From Halomonas alimentaria (lineage in GTDB: Bacteria > Pseudomonadota > Gammaproteobacteria > Pseudomonadales > Halomonadaceae), in NCBI RefSeq assembly GCF_009902005.1, contig NZ_WUTT01000001.1:1700541-1764540 (forward strand): 64,000 bases of DNA, written 5' to 3'. Of this stretch, positions 53,325 through 62,378 are shown one piece after another; position 1 is the first letter of the stretch; the number at the start of each line of letters is the position of its first letter. The notes under the pieces were generated by a model. It saw only the letters and a list, made by a program, of their open reading frames with translations, had not been told where the DNA came from and made no database searches. A program made the translations under genes and the position numbers.

Positions 53325-54721
53325 GGCCGCGCTTCCTCATGTCCCTGGCCCAGCGCCTGCTCGGCGACTCGCGCCTCCAGGGCCTCGTCGCGACGCGGGT
53401 CGAGGGCCATCCCGGCGATCGCCGCGGGCAGATCATCGACCACCAACCGCTCGCCGGGCTCGAGACCGTCCGCGACCACCGCCAGGTTGCCCTGCTCGAA
53501 GGCCACGCTCACCGCGCGCCGCTCGAGGCGATCCTCGTTATCCACCAGCCACACCTCGCCCTGATGCACTGTACTGGCCGGTATCACCAGGCGAGGCTCG
53601 GGGCTGGGCGCGGACAGCCGCGTGCGCACGTACATGTCGCGCTGTAGCGGCGGGCGATCCGGCGGCCGCGCATCGCGGTAGGGGTGCTCGACCCGCACCA
53701 CGGCACGCACGGTGCGGGTGGCGGGATCCAGGCCGCTGGCCACGCGTACCAGCTCCCCCGCCCAGCCCACACCCTCGGCGCCGGCCAGGAAGAGGTCGGC
53801 CTGCACCGCCGGGAAGTCCAGCCGCTCCGCCAGGTCCAGCCCCTCGGCCAGGACCGGGGCCGCGTCGCTGGCTCCCGCCGGCATGGCCGCGGCCAGCAGG
53901 CGGCGCATCATGGCGATGGGGATATGGGCCTCCACCTCGGCGGCGGCCAGGCTCTCGGCCTGGAACAGCCGCTGCCCGGTGCCGACAAACTGGTGCAGCT
54001 CCACCTCGACATCGGCCAGGCGCAGGTCGTAGGGCGCCACGAAACGCGTATCGGCGAGGTCCTCCCGGGCCTGTGCCAGGCGCACAGCGGCCCGCTCGCG
54101 CTGCGCCTCGAGTACCTCGCGCCGCGCGGGGAGCAGTGCCAGGCTGTTCTCCAGCGAGGCGACCGCCTGACGCTGCCCCAGGGTGCTGCGGCGCTGCTCG
54201 TCGCGTCGTGAGCTGGAGACCGAACCGCTGGCCGCCAGGCGCTCGATGCGTGTCAGCTCCTGCTCGGCCAGGGCGAGTGCCTGCTGCTCCAGCCCCAGCA
54301 GGCGACGGGTGTTCTCCTCCTCGGCCTCGAGCTGTGCCAGCTCGCCGGCCAGGCTGGCGAGCTCCGCCTCGGCCTCGGCGATGGCCAGTTCATAGCGGCT
54401 GGGATCCAGGGCCACCAGCAGGGTGCCCTCGGGCAGCAGGGTGCCGCTCTCCAGTTCCGGGTGGCGTTCGACGACGCGCCCCGCCACATTGGCCGTCGCC
54501 TGCCAGGTCTCGGCGGGGCGCGCCACACCGTGGCCGCGCGCCTCCAGGCGCAGTTCCAGGGGGCAGACCTCGACGAACCTGACCGGAGTGGCGGAGGCCG
54601 TCGTCTCCTGGCGCTCGGGTGACTGGCGGTTGGCCACGAAGAAGACCAGCAGCGCCACGCCCACGGCGACGCCGATCAGCACCGCCAGGCCCCGCCCCAG
54701 TCGCCGAGTCCAGGGACTCAT
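53321..54721 (-). CDS. RND efflux periplasmic adaptor (membrane fusion protein)
   Basis: A 466-residue adaptor: N-terminal membrane helix (GLAVLIGVAVGVALLVFFVAN), lipoyl/barrel parts, a long coiled hairpin rich in Glu, Leu and Arg (about 120-220), and a beta-barrel region ending near the C-terminus. It bridges the RND pump to an outer-membrane channel. It is upstream of and overlaps the pump gene. The 202-bp gap to ubiU is divergent and shows no motif clearly assignable to this operon. Confidence 0.9.
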   Translation of the reverse strand: MSPWTRRLGRGLAVLIGVAVGVALLVFFVANRQSPERQETTASATPVRFVEVCPLELRLEARGHGVARPAETWQATANVAGRVVERHPELESGTLLPEGTLLVALDPSRYELAIAEAEAELASLAGELAQLEAEEENTRRLLGLEQQALALAEQELTRIERLAASGSVSSSRRDEQRRSTLGQRQAVASLENSLALLPARREVLEAQRERAAVRLAQAREDLADTRFVAPYDLRLADVEVELHQFVGTGQRLFQAESLAAAEVEAHIPIAMMRRLLAAAMPAGASDAAPVLAEGLDLAERLDFPAVQADLFLAGAEGVGWAGELVRVASGLDPATRTVRAVVRVEHPYRDARPPDRPPLQRDMYVRTRLSAPSPEPRLVIPASTVHQGEVWLVDNEDRLERRAVSVAFEQGNLAVVADGLEPGERLVVDDLPAAIAGMALDPRRDEALEARVAEQALGQGHEEARP

Positions 54722-54851
54722 GCGTCACCTTCCCGTGTCCACCGGGAAACGGCATTTCGAGAGCCCGTCCCGCAAGAATGGGATATCAACATTGTTAGAC
54801 CCCGAAAAAGAGTAACGGACCACTACCTTAGGCCGATCGAGGCGACTTGCC

Positions 54852-54865
54852 ATGACCCGCGTCAA
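54852..54865. promoter_or_regulatory. FNR/DNR box of ubiUV (9 of 10)
   Basis: ATGACCCGCGTCAA differs from TTGAC-N4-GTCAA in the first base. On the plus strand a class II start would be near 54900, 24 nt before ubiU. E. coli ubiUV is also FNR-controlled. Confidence 0.72.
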
Positions 54866-54923
54866 AAGGCCAGGCGGGATAGTCGACTAGCATGGTCGGG
54901 ATTCCCACGACAGGAGGCTCACC

Positions 54924-55919
54924 ATGGAGCTCGTCTGCCCCGCCGGTAACCTGCCCGCCCTGAAGCGCGCCGTGGATGAAGGGGCCGATGCCGTCTACTT
55001 CGGCTTTCAGAACACCACCAACGCCCGCCAGTTCGCCGGCCTCAACTTCACCGACAAGCGCGCCCGGGAGGGCATCGACTACGCCCACGCCCGCGGCAAG
55101 CGAGTCTTCTGCGCCATCAACACCTACCCTCAGCCGGATGGCTGGGCGATGTGGACCCGCGCCGTGGACCAGGCCGCCGACCTCGGCGTCGATGCCCTGA
55201 TCATGGCCGACATGGGGCTGCTCGACTACGCCGCACGCCGCCACCCGGACCTCGCCCGCCATCTCTCGGTGCAGGGCTCGGCCACCAGCCACGAGGCGCT
55301 GCGCTTCTATCACGACCAGTTCGGCATCAAACGCGCCGTGCTGCCCCGGGTGCTCTCCATCACCCAGGTGCGCGACCTGGCCAAGCAGAGCCCGGTGGAA
55401 CTCGAGGTATTCGCCTTCGGCAGCCTGTGCATCATGGCCGAGGGGCGCTGCTACCTGTCGTCGTATCTCACCGGTGAATCGCCCAACACCCGCGGCGTCT
55501 GCTCGCCGGCGGCCCATGTGCGCTGGGAGGAGACCCCGGAGGGCCTGGAGTCACGACTCAACGGCGTGCTGATCGACCGCTACGGCGAGGGCGAGAACGC
55601 CGGCTACCCCACCCTGTGCAAGGGGCGCTTCGAGGTGGGCGGCGAGACCTACCACGCCATCGAGGAGCCCACCAGCCTGAACACCCTGGAGCTGTTGCCG
55701 GAGCTCAAGGATCTGGGCATCGCGGCCGTCAAGATCGAGGGGCGCCAGCGCAGCCCGGCCTATGTATCAAAGGTCGCCGGCATCTGGCGCCAGGCCCTGG
55801 ATCGCCTGGAACGCGCCCCGGGCCGCTTCCATACCGAACCCGCCTGGATGACCGGCCTCGGCGAGGTCTCCGAAGGCAGCACCACCACCCTGGGCGCCTA
55901 CGAGCGCCGCTGGAAATAG
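54924..55919 (+). CDS. ubiU: UbiU, oxygen-independent ubiquinone hydroxylation protein
   Basis: A 331-residue U32-peptidase-like protein that works with UbiV to hydroxylate the ubiquinone ring without oxygen. The four [4Fe-4S] cysteines have the expected layout: LCIMAEGRC (two, 7 apart), then RGVC 17 residues on, then PTLCKGRF. The start MELVCPAGNLPALKRAVDEGADAV is typical. GGAGG lies upstream of the ATG. It is 10 nt from ubiV. It makes ubiquinone available for nitrate respiration. Confidence 0.94.
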   Translation: MELVCPAGNLPALKRAVDEGADAVYFGFQNTTNARQFAGLNFTDKRAREGIDYAHARGKRVFCAINTYPQPDGWAMWTRAVDQAADLGVDALIMADMGLLDYAARRHPDLARHLSVQGSATSHEALRFYHDQFGIKRAVLPRVLSITQVRDLAKQSPVELEVFAFGSLCIMAEGRCYLSSYLTGESPNTRGVCSPAAHVRWEETPEGLESRLNGVLIDRYGEGENAGYPTLCKGRFEVGGETYHAIEEPTSLNTLELLPELKDLGIAAVKIEGRQRSPAYVSKVAGIWRQALDRLERAPGRFHTEPAWMTGLGEVSEGSTTTLGAYERRWK

Positions 55920-55929
55920 GAGAGAGCCC

Positions 55930-56850
55930 ATGTCCGCTACCCCCACGCTCCAGCTGTCGCTCGGCCCGGTGCTCTTCTACTGGACCCGCGAACACTACGC
56001 CGACTTCTATCGCGAGGCCGCCGACTGGCCGGTGGAGATCGTCCACCTGGGTGAGTCGGTCTGCTCGCGGCGCCGCGACATGAAGCTCGACGACTGGCTT
56101 GGCATCGGCCGCGAGCTGACCCAGAGCGGCAAGCAGGTGGTGCTCTCGAGCCAGACCCTGATCGAGTCCGAGGCCGACCTGCGCGACCTGCGCAAGCTGT
56201 GCGACAACGGCGAGTTCCTGGTCGAGGCCAATGACCAGAGCGCCCTGCAACGCCTCTCGGCGGCGGGCCAGCCCTTCGTGGCCGGTGCCGCTCTCAACCT
56301 CTACAACCCGGCCACCCTTGCCGTGCTCTCCCGCGCCGGCATGCAGCGCTGGCAGGCACCGGTGGAGATGTCCCGGGACGACCTCGCCCGCCTGCTGGAG
56401 GACTGCCGCGAGCAGGGGATCGAGGCCCCCTGCGAGGTGTTTGCCTACGGCCACCTGCCGCTGGCCTGGTCATCGCGCTGCTTCACCGCGCGGCGCTACC
56501 AGAAACCCAAGGACCGCTGCCAGTTCGTCTGCCAGAAGCACCCGGAGGGCCTGGCCCTGCGCTCCCAGGAGTCCCAGCAGGTATTCACCCTGAACGGCAT
56601 CCAGACCCTCTCGGGGGCCTGCCAGGACCTGCGCCACGAGGTGCCGGACATGGCCGGGATGGGCGTCGGCGTGACACGCCTGAGCCCGCGCCCCGAGGGC
56701 ATGGCGGAGGTGGTCACGGCCTTCGATGCCGCCCGCCGCGGCGAGCTGCCCACCCCCGACCCTCTCAGCCTGGTCGACGCCGAGATCTGCGACGGCTACT
56801 GGCACGGCCGCCCCGGCATGGACCACAGCCGAGCCGCCAGCCTGGGGTGA
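55930..56850 (+). CDS. ubiV: UbiV, oxygen-independent ubiquinone hydroxylation protein
   Basis: A 306-residue partner of UbiU in the same U32 family. The first cluster cysteine is in SVCSRRRD and the other three in SSRCFTARRYQKPKDRC-QFVC, matching the UbiV pattern (one early, three late). GDVFAYGHLPLAWSSRC-like context is present as CEVFAYGHLPLAW. Its stop overlaps a possible GTG start of the radical SAM gene that follows, so the three genes form one operon. Confidence 0.93.
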   Translation: MSATPTLQLSLGPVLFYWTREHYADFYREAADWPVEIVHLGESVCSRRRDMKLDDWLGIGRELTQSGKQVVLSSQTLIESEADLRDLRKLCDNGEFLVEANDQSALQRLSAAGQPFVAGAALNLYNPATLAVLSRAGMQRWQAPVEMSRDDLARLLEDCREQGIEAPCEVFAYGHLPLAWSSRCFTARRYQKPKDRCQFVCQKHPEGLALRSQESQQVFTLNGIQTLSGACQDLRHEVPDMAGMGVGVTRLSPRPEGMAEVVTAFDAARRGELPTPDPLSLVDAEICDGYWHGRPGMDHSRAASLG

Positions 56851-56855
56851 GCGCC

Positions 56856-57596
56856 ATGGTGATCCCCCTGGTCCCCGAGCCCGGCGCCGCGATCCGTCTG
56901 CCTATTGCCGGCTTCGAGGCCAGGGACGACCACGCCTTTCCGGGGCGCCGGTCGGCGTTGGTCTACCTGCAGGGTTGTCCGCTGCAGTGCGGCTACTGCG
57001 AGACGGCGAGCAGCATGGGGCCGGCCCGCCGCGCTGCGGCGGGGGAGTGGGATGCCATCGAGGGGCTGCTGGCGGCCCGGGTCGGCGAGCTGGACGCCGT
57101 GGTGTTCAGCGGCGGCGAGCCCACCCTGCACCCCGACCTGCCCGCCGCCGCCGACGCCTGCCGGTCACTCGGACTGGCGGTGGGGCTGCACACCGCCGGC
57201 CCCTACCCGGAGCGCCTGGAGCGGCTGCTGCCGCGACTCGATTGGGTTGCCCTGGACACCAAGGGGCGCGGCGCCGACTTCGACCGCGTCGCCGGTCGCC
57301 CCGGCATCTGGCGCCAGCACGCCCTGAGCCTCTCGCTGCTGCTGGAGGCCGGGGTGCCCTTCGAGTGCCGCACCACACTGCACTGGCGCGACTTCTCCCT
57401 CGACGACCTCGAGCTGCTGGCCATGACCCTGGCCGACTGTGGGGTCCGCCGCTACGCCATCCAGCTCGCCCGCCTGGAGCGCTGCCTGGACCCGGCCTAC
57501 CGCGACGCCGTCGAGGACGCCCCGCCCCGGGAGGCGCTGGAGACCCTGATACGCCGGCTGCGCCGCCACTTCGCACAGGTCGAGCTGCGCGGCTGA
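56856..57596 (+). CDS. NrdG-like anaerobic RNR-activating radical SAM protein
   Basis: A 246-residue radical SAM protein: LQGCPLQCGYCET carries the CX3CX2C cluster motif, FSGGEPTLHP the SAM-binding glycines. It resembles the longer class of anaerobic ribonucleotide reductase activators. ATG 56856 has GGGGTGA 5 nt upstream; GTG 56847 with a 4-nt overlap of ubiV is the alternative. No class III reductase (nrdD) is in the window; the neighbour is the class II enzyme NrdJ, which needs no activase. The true partner may be elsewhere, or the protein may modify something else. Confidence 0.82.
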   Translation: MVIPLVPEPGAAIRLPIAGFEARDDHAFPGRRSALVYLQGCPLQCGYCETASSMGPARRAAAGEWDAIEGLLAARVGELDAVVFSGGEPTLHPDLPAAADACRSLGLAVGLHTAGPYPERLERLLPRLDWVALDTKGRGADFDRVAGRPGIWRQHALSLSLLLEAGVPFECRTTLHWRDFSLDDLELLAMTLADCGVRRYAIQLARLERCLDPAYRDAVEDAPPREALETLIRRLRRHFAQVELRG

Positions 57597-57612
57597 AGCC
57601 CGCGCCAAGACG

Positions 57613-57650
57613 ACATCGCCCCGGGCCACTCTCGTGACCCGGGGCGATGT
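57613..57650. terminator. Bidirectional terminator between nrdG-like gene and nrdJb
   Basis: A perfect 13-bp stem ACATCGCCCCGGG / CCCGGGGCGATGT with a 12-nt loop lies between convergent operons. Confidence 0.8.
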
Positions 57651-57685
57651 GTGCTTCGACTGACGTTCAGTGCCTGGCGCTTAGC

Positions 57686-58438
57686 CTAGCCACACTTGGA
57701 CCAGCCGCAGCCAGAGTAGCAGGTGGGGCAGCCGTCCATCATGATCAGCTCGCCGTTGCACTCGGGGCAGTGGCCGACCACGGTGGGGCCGTCGCCCTTG
57801 GCATGGGCGGCCTCCTCTGCCTTGCGCTCGGCCTGCTCGATCTCCTCGGCGGTGGGCGGCACCCACAGGTGGCCGCTGGCCTGGCGCTGGGCGTAGCGGG
57901 CGACCAGCTCCTCCACCGGCACCTGGTTGCCGTCCTGGTCGAGGAAGCCGCGGCGGTAGAGGATCTGCTGGATCGACCAGGCGATGGCCGCCACCTCGGA
58001 GTCGTGGAACACCGGCTTGCCCCAGCGGTTCATCCCGCAGCGCACCAGGCCCTTGTCCCAGGCCACCTTGCGCAGGTCGGCCACCGCCTGGGTGACGTAG
58101 CCGCCGCGGGCGGCCAGCGACAGGCTGCGCATGGTGGCGGTGATCCACTGGTGCTCGCTGGAGAGCTGGCCGGAGGGGAAGAAGAACTCCACCGGACGCT
58201 CGATCACCACCCGCTTGCCGTTGAGCACGCCCTCCACGGGCATGAAGGAGACCAGCAGGTAGACCTTCTTGCGGCCCTCGGCGCCGACGTAGGAGATCTT
58301 CTCCGACACGGCCTCCAAGGTGCCCTCGGGACGCGACGGGATGCGCACCGTGAGCGGGTTCTCCTCGGGCAGCGGCGGCTCTTCCACCGCCTTCTTGACA
58401 CTGTAGGAAACGATCTTGGAATTGATCTCGACGGCCAT
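57686..58438 (-). CDS. nrdJb: NrdJb, small component of class II ribonucleotide reductase
   Basis: A 250-residue protein that corresponds to the separate C-terminal piece of B12-dependent ribonucleotide reductase in Pseudomonas relatives. The N-terminal part is a TSCPD-like domain (SSEHQWITATMRSLSLAARGG). The C-terminus has the redox cysteines GHCPECNGEL and GCPTCYSGCGWSKC that re-reduce the active site. ATG 58438 has GGAGGAG upstream; longer frames add a proline-rich leader. It follows nrdJa by 189 bp that contain the dispersed repeat. Confidence 0.88.
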   Translation of the reverse strand: MAVEINSKIVSYSVKKAVEEPPLPEENPLTVRIPSRPEGTLEAVSEKISYVGAEGRKKVYLLVSFMPVEGVLNGKRVVIERPVEFFFPSGQLSSEHQWITATMRSLSLAARGGYVTQAVADLRKVAWDKGLVRCGMNRWGKPVFHDSEVAAIAWSIQQILYRRGFLDQDGNQVPVEELVARYAQRQASGHLWVPPTAEEIEQAERKAEEAAHAKGDGPTVVGHCPECNGELIMMDGCPTCYSGCGWSKCG

Positions 58439-58566
58439 CAGGGGGCTCCTCCGGAAAGTTGTTGGGTGGCACTGGGCATCCATCGCTCGGGGCTGATCCG
58501 GCGAAGAGCCTGCGAGGAGGCGCTGTAAACCCATCCCTGGGCGCTACCGACGCCATCCCTGGCGTA

Positions 58567-58600
58567 GGACCTCCTCTTCGGCTCTTCCCCGGCGCCCCTT
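58567..58600. repeat. Dispersed 34-bp intergenic repeat, copy 2
   Basis: It matches the copy at 26639-26672 in 31 of 34 positions and lies in the nrdJa-nrdJb gap, again downstream of a minus-strand gene in an operon and in the same orientation. This recurrent placement inside operons is notable. Confidence 0.8.
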
Positions 58601-58627
58601 GCTAAAGGCAACCAGGGAAACAATGGC

Positions 58628-60739
58628 TTACCACTTGCCATAGGTGCCTTCCTTCAGCGCGTCATAGAGGTTCGCCGCGTTGTGCTCCTCGCCGTCGTAG
58701 ATGACCTTCTCGTCACCGGCCAGCTCCACGCTCTCGCCATTCTCCAGCTCGAAGACGTAGGTGGTGTTCTTGAGGTCATCCTCGCGCACCAGCACGCCCT
58801 GGAAGGCCTCCGGATTGAAGCGGAAGGTGGTACAGCCCTTGAGCTTGCTCTGGTAGGCGTCGAGGTAGAGGTCCTTGAACTCCTCGAAGGGGAACTCGGT
58901 GGGCACGTTCACCGTCTTGGAGATCGCCGAGTCGACCCAGGCCTGGGCGGCGGCCTGCACCGCCACGTGCTGCTTGGGGCTCACCGCGTCGGCGGTGATG
59001 AAGTAGTCGGGCAGGTCGCTCTCCACGGCGTCGGCGGCGATGAAGTGGCGGTAGGCCGCCAGCTCGAAGGAGACCACCTCGACCTGCTCCTTGGTCTTCT
59101 TGCCCGACTGGATGACGTTGCGGAAGTAGCGGTGCGAGAACGACGGCTCGATCCCGTTGGAGGCGTTGTTGCCCAGCGACAGCGAGATGGTGCCGGTCGG
59201 CGCGATGGAGCTGTGGTGGGTAAAGCGCGCACCATGCTCGGCGAGCTGGGCCACCAGCTCAGGCTCCACCTCGGCGACCTTCTGCATGTAGCGGCTGTAG
59301 CGCGCATGCAGGATGCGACCGGGCACCTTGTCGCCGATCTCGTAGCCGTCCTTCTTGAGCTCCGGGCGCTCGCGCAGCATCTTCGGGGTGATCTCGTAGT
59401 CCTCGGCCAGTGCCGGGGCCATGCCCTTCTCGCGGGAGAGTTCCAGCGCCTGCTTCCAGCCCTCGATGGCCAGGTTGCGGCTCACCTCCTCGGTGAAGGC
59501 CAGCGACTCCGGCGAGCCGTAGGGGATCTTGAGCATGGTCAGGGTGGAGCCCAGGCCCAGGAAGCCCATGCCGTGGCGGCGCTTGGCCTCGATCTCGCGG
59601 CGCTGGCCCTCCAGGGGCAGGCCGCTGATCTCCACCACGTTGTCGAGCATGCGGGTGAAGATCGCCACCACCTGGCGGTAGCGCTCCCAGTCGAAGCGCG
59701 GCTTCTTGCCGAAGGGGTCGATGACGAAGCGGGTCAGGTTGACCGAACCCAGCAGGCAGGCGCCCTCGGGCGGCAGCGGCTGCTCGCCGCAGGGGTTGGT
59801 GGCGCGGATCTCCTCGCAGAACCAGTTGTTGTTCATCCGGTTGACCTGGTCGATCAGGATGAAGCCCGGCTCGGCGTAATCGTAGGTGGAACGCATGATG
59901 GTGTCCCACAGCTCGCGGGCCTTGATCACCTCGACGATGCGGCAGGCCACGCGGCCCTCGGCATCGACGGTATAGCCCTCCTCCACCACCGGCCAGTCGC
60001 GGTAGATCAGCTCGTTCTCCTGGACGTCATCCTTCTCGCCCGGGTGCAGCGGGAAGGCCAGCGGCCAGTCGGTGTCGTTCTTGACCGCCTCCATGAACTC
60101 GTCGGTGATCAGCAGGCTGAGGTTGAACTGGCGCAGGCGGCCCGCCTCGCGCTTGGCCTCGATGAACTGGCGCACATCGGGGTGGCCGACGTCGAAGGTG
60201 CCCATCTGGGCACCGCGGCGGCCGCCCGCCGAGGCCACCGTGAAGCACATCTTGTCGTAGATATCCATGAACGCCAGGGGGCCGTTGGTGCCGGCCCCGG
60301 CGCCGAACACGAAGGCGCCCTTGTGGCGCAGGGTGGAGAAGTCGTAGCCGATGCCGCAGCCCGCCTTGAGGGTCATGCCGGCGTCCACCACGGAGTCGAG
60401 GATATCGTGCATGGAGTCGCGGATGGTGCGCGACACCGTGCAGTTGATCAGGCTCACCGCCGGCTTGTAGGCCTCGGCGCCGGCATTGGACATGATGCGC
60501 CCGGCGGGAATGGCGCCATTCTCCAGCGCCCAGCGAAACTTCGGCAGCCAGGCGTCGGCCTGCTTGCCTTCCACCGCGGCCAGCGCCCGGGCCACGCGAT
60601 CCCAGGTGGCAGTCACGTCCTGGTCCACGGCCTTGCCGTGACGGTCCTTGAGGCGGTACTTGGAGTCCCAGATGTCGCGGGACGGCCCCTGCAGGGGCAC
60701 CTCGTTGGATGACTTCACTGCCTTGGTGGAAGTGCTCAT
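58628..60739 (-). CDS. nrdJa: NrdJa, adenosylcobalamin-dependent ribonucleotide reductase
   Basis: A 703-residue class II catalytic component that makes deoxynucleotides with B12 and no oxygen requirement. ATP-cone-free N-terminus, SLINCTVSRTI (redox cysteine), LKAGCGIGYDFSTLR, the active-site loop RATNPCGEQPLPPEGACLLGS with the thiyl cysteine, and the substrate loop HHSSIAPTGTISLSLGNNASNGIEP are visible. The C-terminal redox tail is absent and supplied by NrdJb. ubiT ends 38 nt upstream on the same strand, so ubiT-nrdJa-nrdJb probably form one anaerobic operon. Confidence 0.94.
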   Translation of the reverse strand: MSTSTKAVKSSNEVPLQGPSRDIWDSKYRLKDRHGKAVDQDVTATWDRVARALAAVEGKQADAWLPKFRWALENGAIPAGRIMSNAGAEAYKPAVSLINCTVSRTIRDSMHDILDSVVDAGMTLKAGCGIGYDFSTLRHKGAFVFGAGAGTNGPLAFMDIYDKMCFTVASAGGRRGAQMGTFDVGHPDVRQFIEAKREAGRLRQFNLSLLITDEFMEAVKNDTDWPLAFPLHPGEKDDVQENELIYRDWPVVEEGYTVDAEGRVACRIVEVIKARELWDTIMRSTYDYAEPGFILIDQVNRMNNNWFCEEIRATNPCGEQPLPPEGACLLGSVNLTRFVIDPFGKKPRFDWERYRQVVAIFTRMLDNVVEISGLPLEGQRREIEAKRRHGMGFLGLGSTLTMLKIPYGSPESLAFTEEVSRNLAIEGWKQALELSREKGMAPALAEDYEITPKMLRERPELKKDGYEIGDKVPGRILHARYSRYMQKVAEVEPELVAQLAEHGARFTHHSSIAPTGTISLSLGNNASNGIEPSFSHRYFRNVIQSGKKTKEQVEVVSFELAAYRHFIAADAVESDLPDYFITADAVSPKQHVAVQAAAQAWVDSAISKTVNVPTEFPFEEFKDLYLDAYQSKLKGCTTFRFNPEAFQGVLVREDDLKNTTYVFELENGESVELAGDEKVIYDGEEHNAANLYDALKEGTYGKW

Positions 60740-60777
60740 TCGGATGGCTCCGGAAGAAGTTCGTTAATCGAAAAAAT

Positions 60778-61272
60778 TCAGTTCGTACGTCTCGCCAGTC
60801 GCTCCAGGCGAACCAGCAGTTCACCGAAGGGCCCCTGGGCCAGGCCCTCCTCGCGACCGTCGAGCAGGTTCTTGACCATCAGGCCCAGTTCGGTGTCGCC
60901 CTCGATCAGCAGCCGGCGCTGAAAGAACAGCGCATCGGGGTCCTCGCGCCGGGTGGCCAGGCAGAGAAACTCCCGCCAGCCACCGCGGATAGTGGCCTCG
61001 CCGGGCTCGGTGCACACCGCCAGTCGCTCGCCCTCCAGGGTGAGGGTCAGCGCCACGCCGATGTCCTCGATGGCCAGGGTGATGCGACGTCCCTCCAGGG
61101 CGTCGAACTCCCCCTCGGCCAGGGGCTCGGCGAAGGTGCGGTTGAGCAACGGTTCCACCAGGCGGCGCTTGAGACCGACCGGCACGCGCGGGTCGAGGGC
61201 GCGAATCAGGCGGGCGGGTGCGGGAGGACGCGGCAGGGCGTGTAACGGTAAAGGCAACAACGGCAGGGACAT
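60778..61272 (-). CDS. ubiT: UbiT, SCP2-domain accessory factor of anaerobic ubiquinone synthesis
   Basis: A 164-residue protein with a proline-rich start and an SCP2 lipid-binding domain (LEGRRITLAIEDIGVALTLTLEGERL, GWREFLCLATRREDPDALFFQRRLLIEGDTELGL split by normal family spacing). It is the YhbT/UbiT family member that presents ubiquinone intermediates to UbiU and UbiV. ATG 61272 has AGGAG about 8 nt upstream; a longer frame adds an unsupported leader. A weak FNR-like site stands upstream. It is unlinked from ubiUV by about 3.2 kb. Confidence 0.9.
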   Translation of the reverse strand: MSLPLLPLPLHALPRPPAPARLIRALDPRVPVGLKRRLVEPLLNRTFAEPLAEGEFDALEGRRITLAIEDIGVALTLTLEGERLAVCTEPGEATIRGGWREFLCLATRREDPDALFFQRRLLIEGDTELGLMVKNLLDGREEGLAQGPFGELLVRLERLARRTN

Positions 61273-61349
61273 GACAGCTCTCCTGAAGGGTAACCATGCG
61301 GCCAGGGCCGCCGAACCGTTCATCCTAGGCCGGTGCTCCCGGGGCTGCA

Positions 61350-61363
61350 CTGACATGCATCAT
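61350..61363. promoter_or_regulatory. Weak FNR-like site of ubiT (8 of 10)
   Basis: CTGACATGCATCAT matches the FNR box in 8 of 10 positions, lacking the outermost base on each side. A class II start on the minus strand would lie near 61315. It overlaps a perfect dyad GACATG-CAT-CATGTC (61352-61366), so another regulator is also possible. Confidence 0.45.
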
Positions 61364-61420
61364 GTCGGTGTCAGGCCCTCTGTTCACCCGCGGCCCGACT
61401 ACCATATATAGACCATATCT

Positions 61421-61454
61421 CGCCGGCAAGCCCCATATCTGGTGCAAGCCGGCG
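61421..61454. repeat. Inverted repeat between ubiT and trmB
   Basis: Arms CGCCGGC and GCCGGCG enclose a 20-nt loop, and CCATATCT occurs twice nearby (in 61413-61420 and 61433-61440). It lies in the 236-bp gap downstream of trmB and upstream of ubiT. It has no T-run and no clear role. Confidence 0.4.
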
Positions 61455-61508
61455 AACATCATGATCCATTTTCATTTGACAGCCTAACCGCTTGAAGCGG
61501 CGGCAGAA

Positions 61509-62249
61509 TCACCCGACGCGGCGGTAGATGAGATCCCAGACGCCGTGGCCGAGCTTCTCGCCGCGGGCCTCGAACTTGGTCAGCGGACGGAACGCCGGGC
61601 GTGGTACGTAGGGTGCGGTCTCGGGCTCGGCGGTATTGGCGAAGCCGGGGGCGGCGTCCATCACCTCGGCCATCCACTCGGCGTAGGCCTCCCAGTCGGT
61701 GGCCAGGTGGAAGGTGCCGCCGACCTTCAGCCGCGAGCGCACCAGCTCGACGAAGGCAGGCTGCACGATGCGCCGCTTGTGGTGCTTCTTCTTGGGCCAG
61801 GGATCGGGGAAGAACAGCTGCACGGTATCCAGGCTCGCCTCGGGCAGGCACTCCTCGAGCACCCGCAGGGCGTCCTCACGGTAGACGCGCAGGTTGCCGA
61901 GGCCGCGCTTGTCGGCCTCGTCGAGCAGCTTGCCGACACCCGGCGCATGCACCTCGATGCCGATGAAGTCGGTGTCGGGGTGGGTCGCGGCCTGCTCAAC
62001 CAGCGAGGCGCCCATGCCGAAGCCGATCTCCACCACGCAGGGCGCGCGGCGCCCGAACAGCGTATCGAGATCCTGGCGACCGTCGGCCAGGGTCAGTCCG
62101 AGACGCGGCCACACCTCCTCGAGCCCGCGGGTCTGGGCCTGGGTCATGCGTCCGGCGCGCAGCACATAGCTCTTGATGCCGCGGCGGTGCAGCGGGGCGT
62201 CGGCCCCCTCCGGGCCGGTGGTCTTGTCGTCGTGTCGGGGATCGGTCAT
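61509..62249 (-). CDS. trmB: tRNA (guanine-N7-)-methyltransferase
   Basis: A 246-residue SAM-dependent enzyme that makes m7G46 in tRNA variable loops. The motifs [16 protein letters not shown] (SAM binding), [38 protein letters not shown] and [11 protein letters not shown] are diagnostic. ATG 62249 is chosen over a TTG four codons earlier. It is divergent from the DUF423 gene. It marks the return to housekeeping content after the anaerobic genes. Confidence 0.95.
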   Translation of the reverse strand: MTDPRHDDKTTGPEGADAPLHRRGIKSYVLRAGRMTQAQTRGLEEVWPRLGLTLADGRQDLDTLFGRRAPCVVEIGFGMGASLVEQAATHPDTDFIGIEVHAPGVGKLLDEADKRGLGNLRVYREDALRVLEECLPEASLDTVQLFFPDPWPKKKHHKRRIVQPAFVELVRSRLKVGGTFHLATDWEAYAEWMAEVMDAAPGFANTAEPETAPYVPRPAFRPLTKFEARGEKLGHGVWDLIYRRVG

Positions 62250-62378
62250 GGCGCGGGGCAACCCTTCTCTTGGCTTGAATCTTCTGGGCTTGAATAAACC
62301 GGGGGCGCGTATTGTAGCGGCTGAGGCTCGCCCGGGGTACGGTAGCGGCCGATTCTACCGACACGGAGGGGGACCGAT

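Noticed and set aside
50181-53564. Very long open frame opposite the RND pump
   Set aside because: Same cause: an antisense frame of a GC-rich gene, rich in His, Gln and Gly, no ribosome site or domain.
61352-61366. NsrR site before ubiT
   Set aside because: GACATGCAT resembles a left half-site, but the right half at the required spacing does not match.
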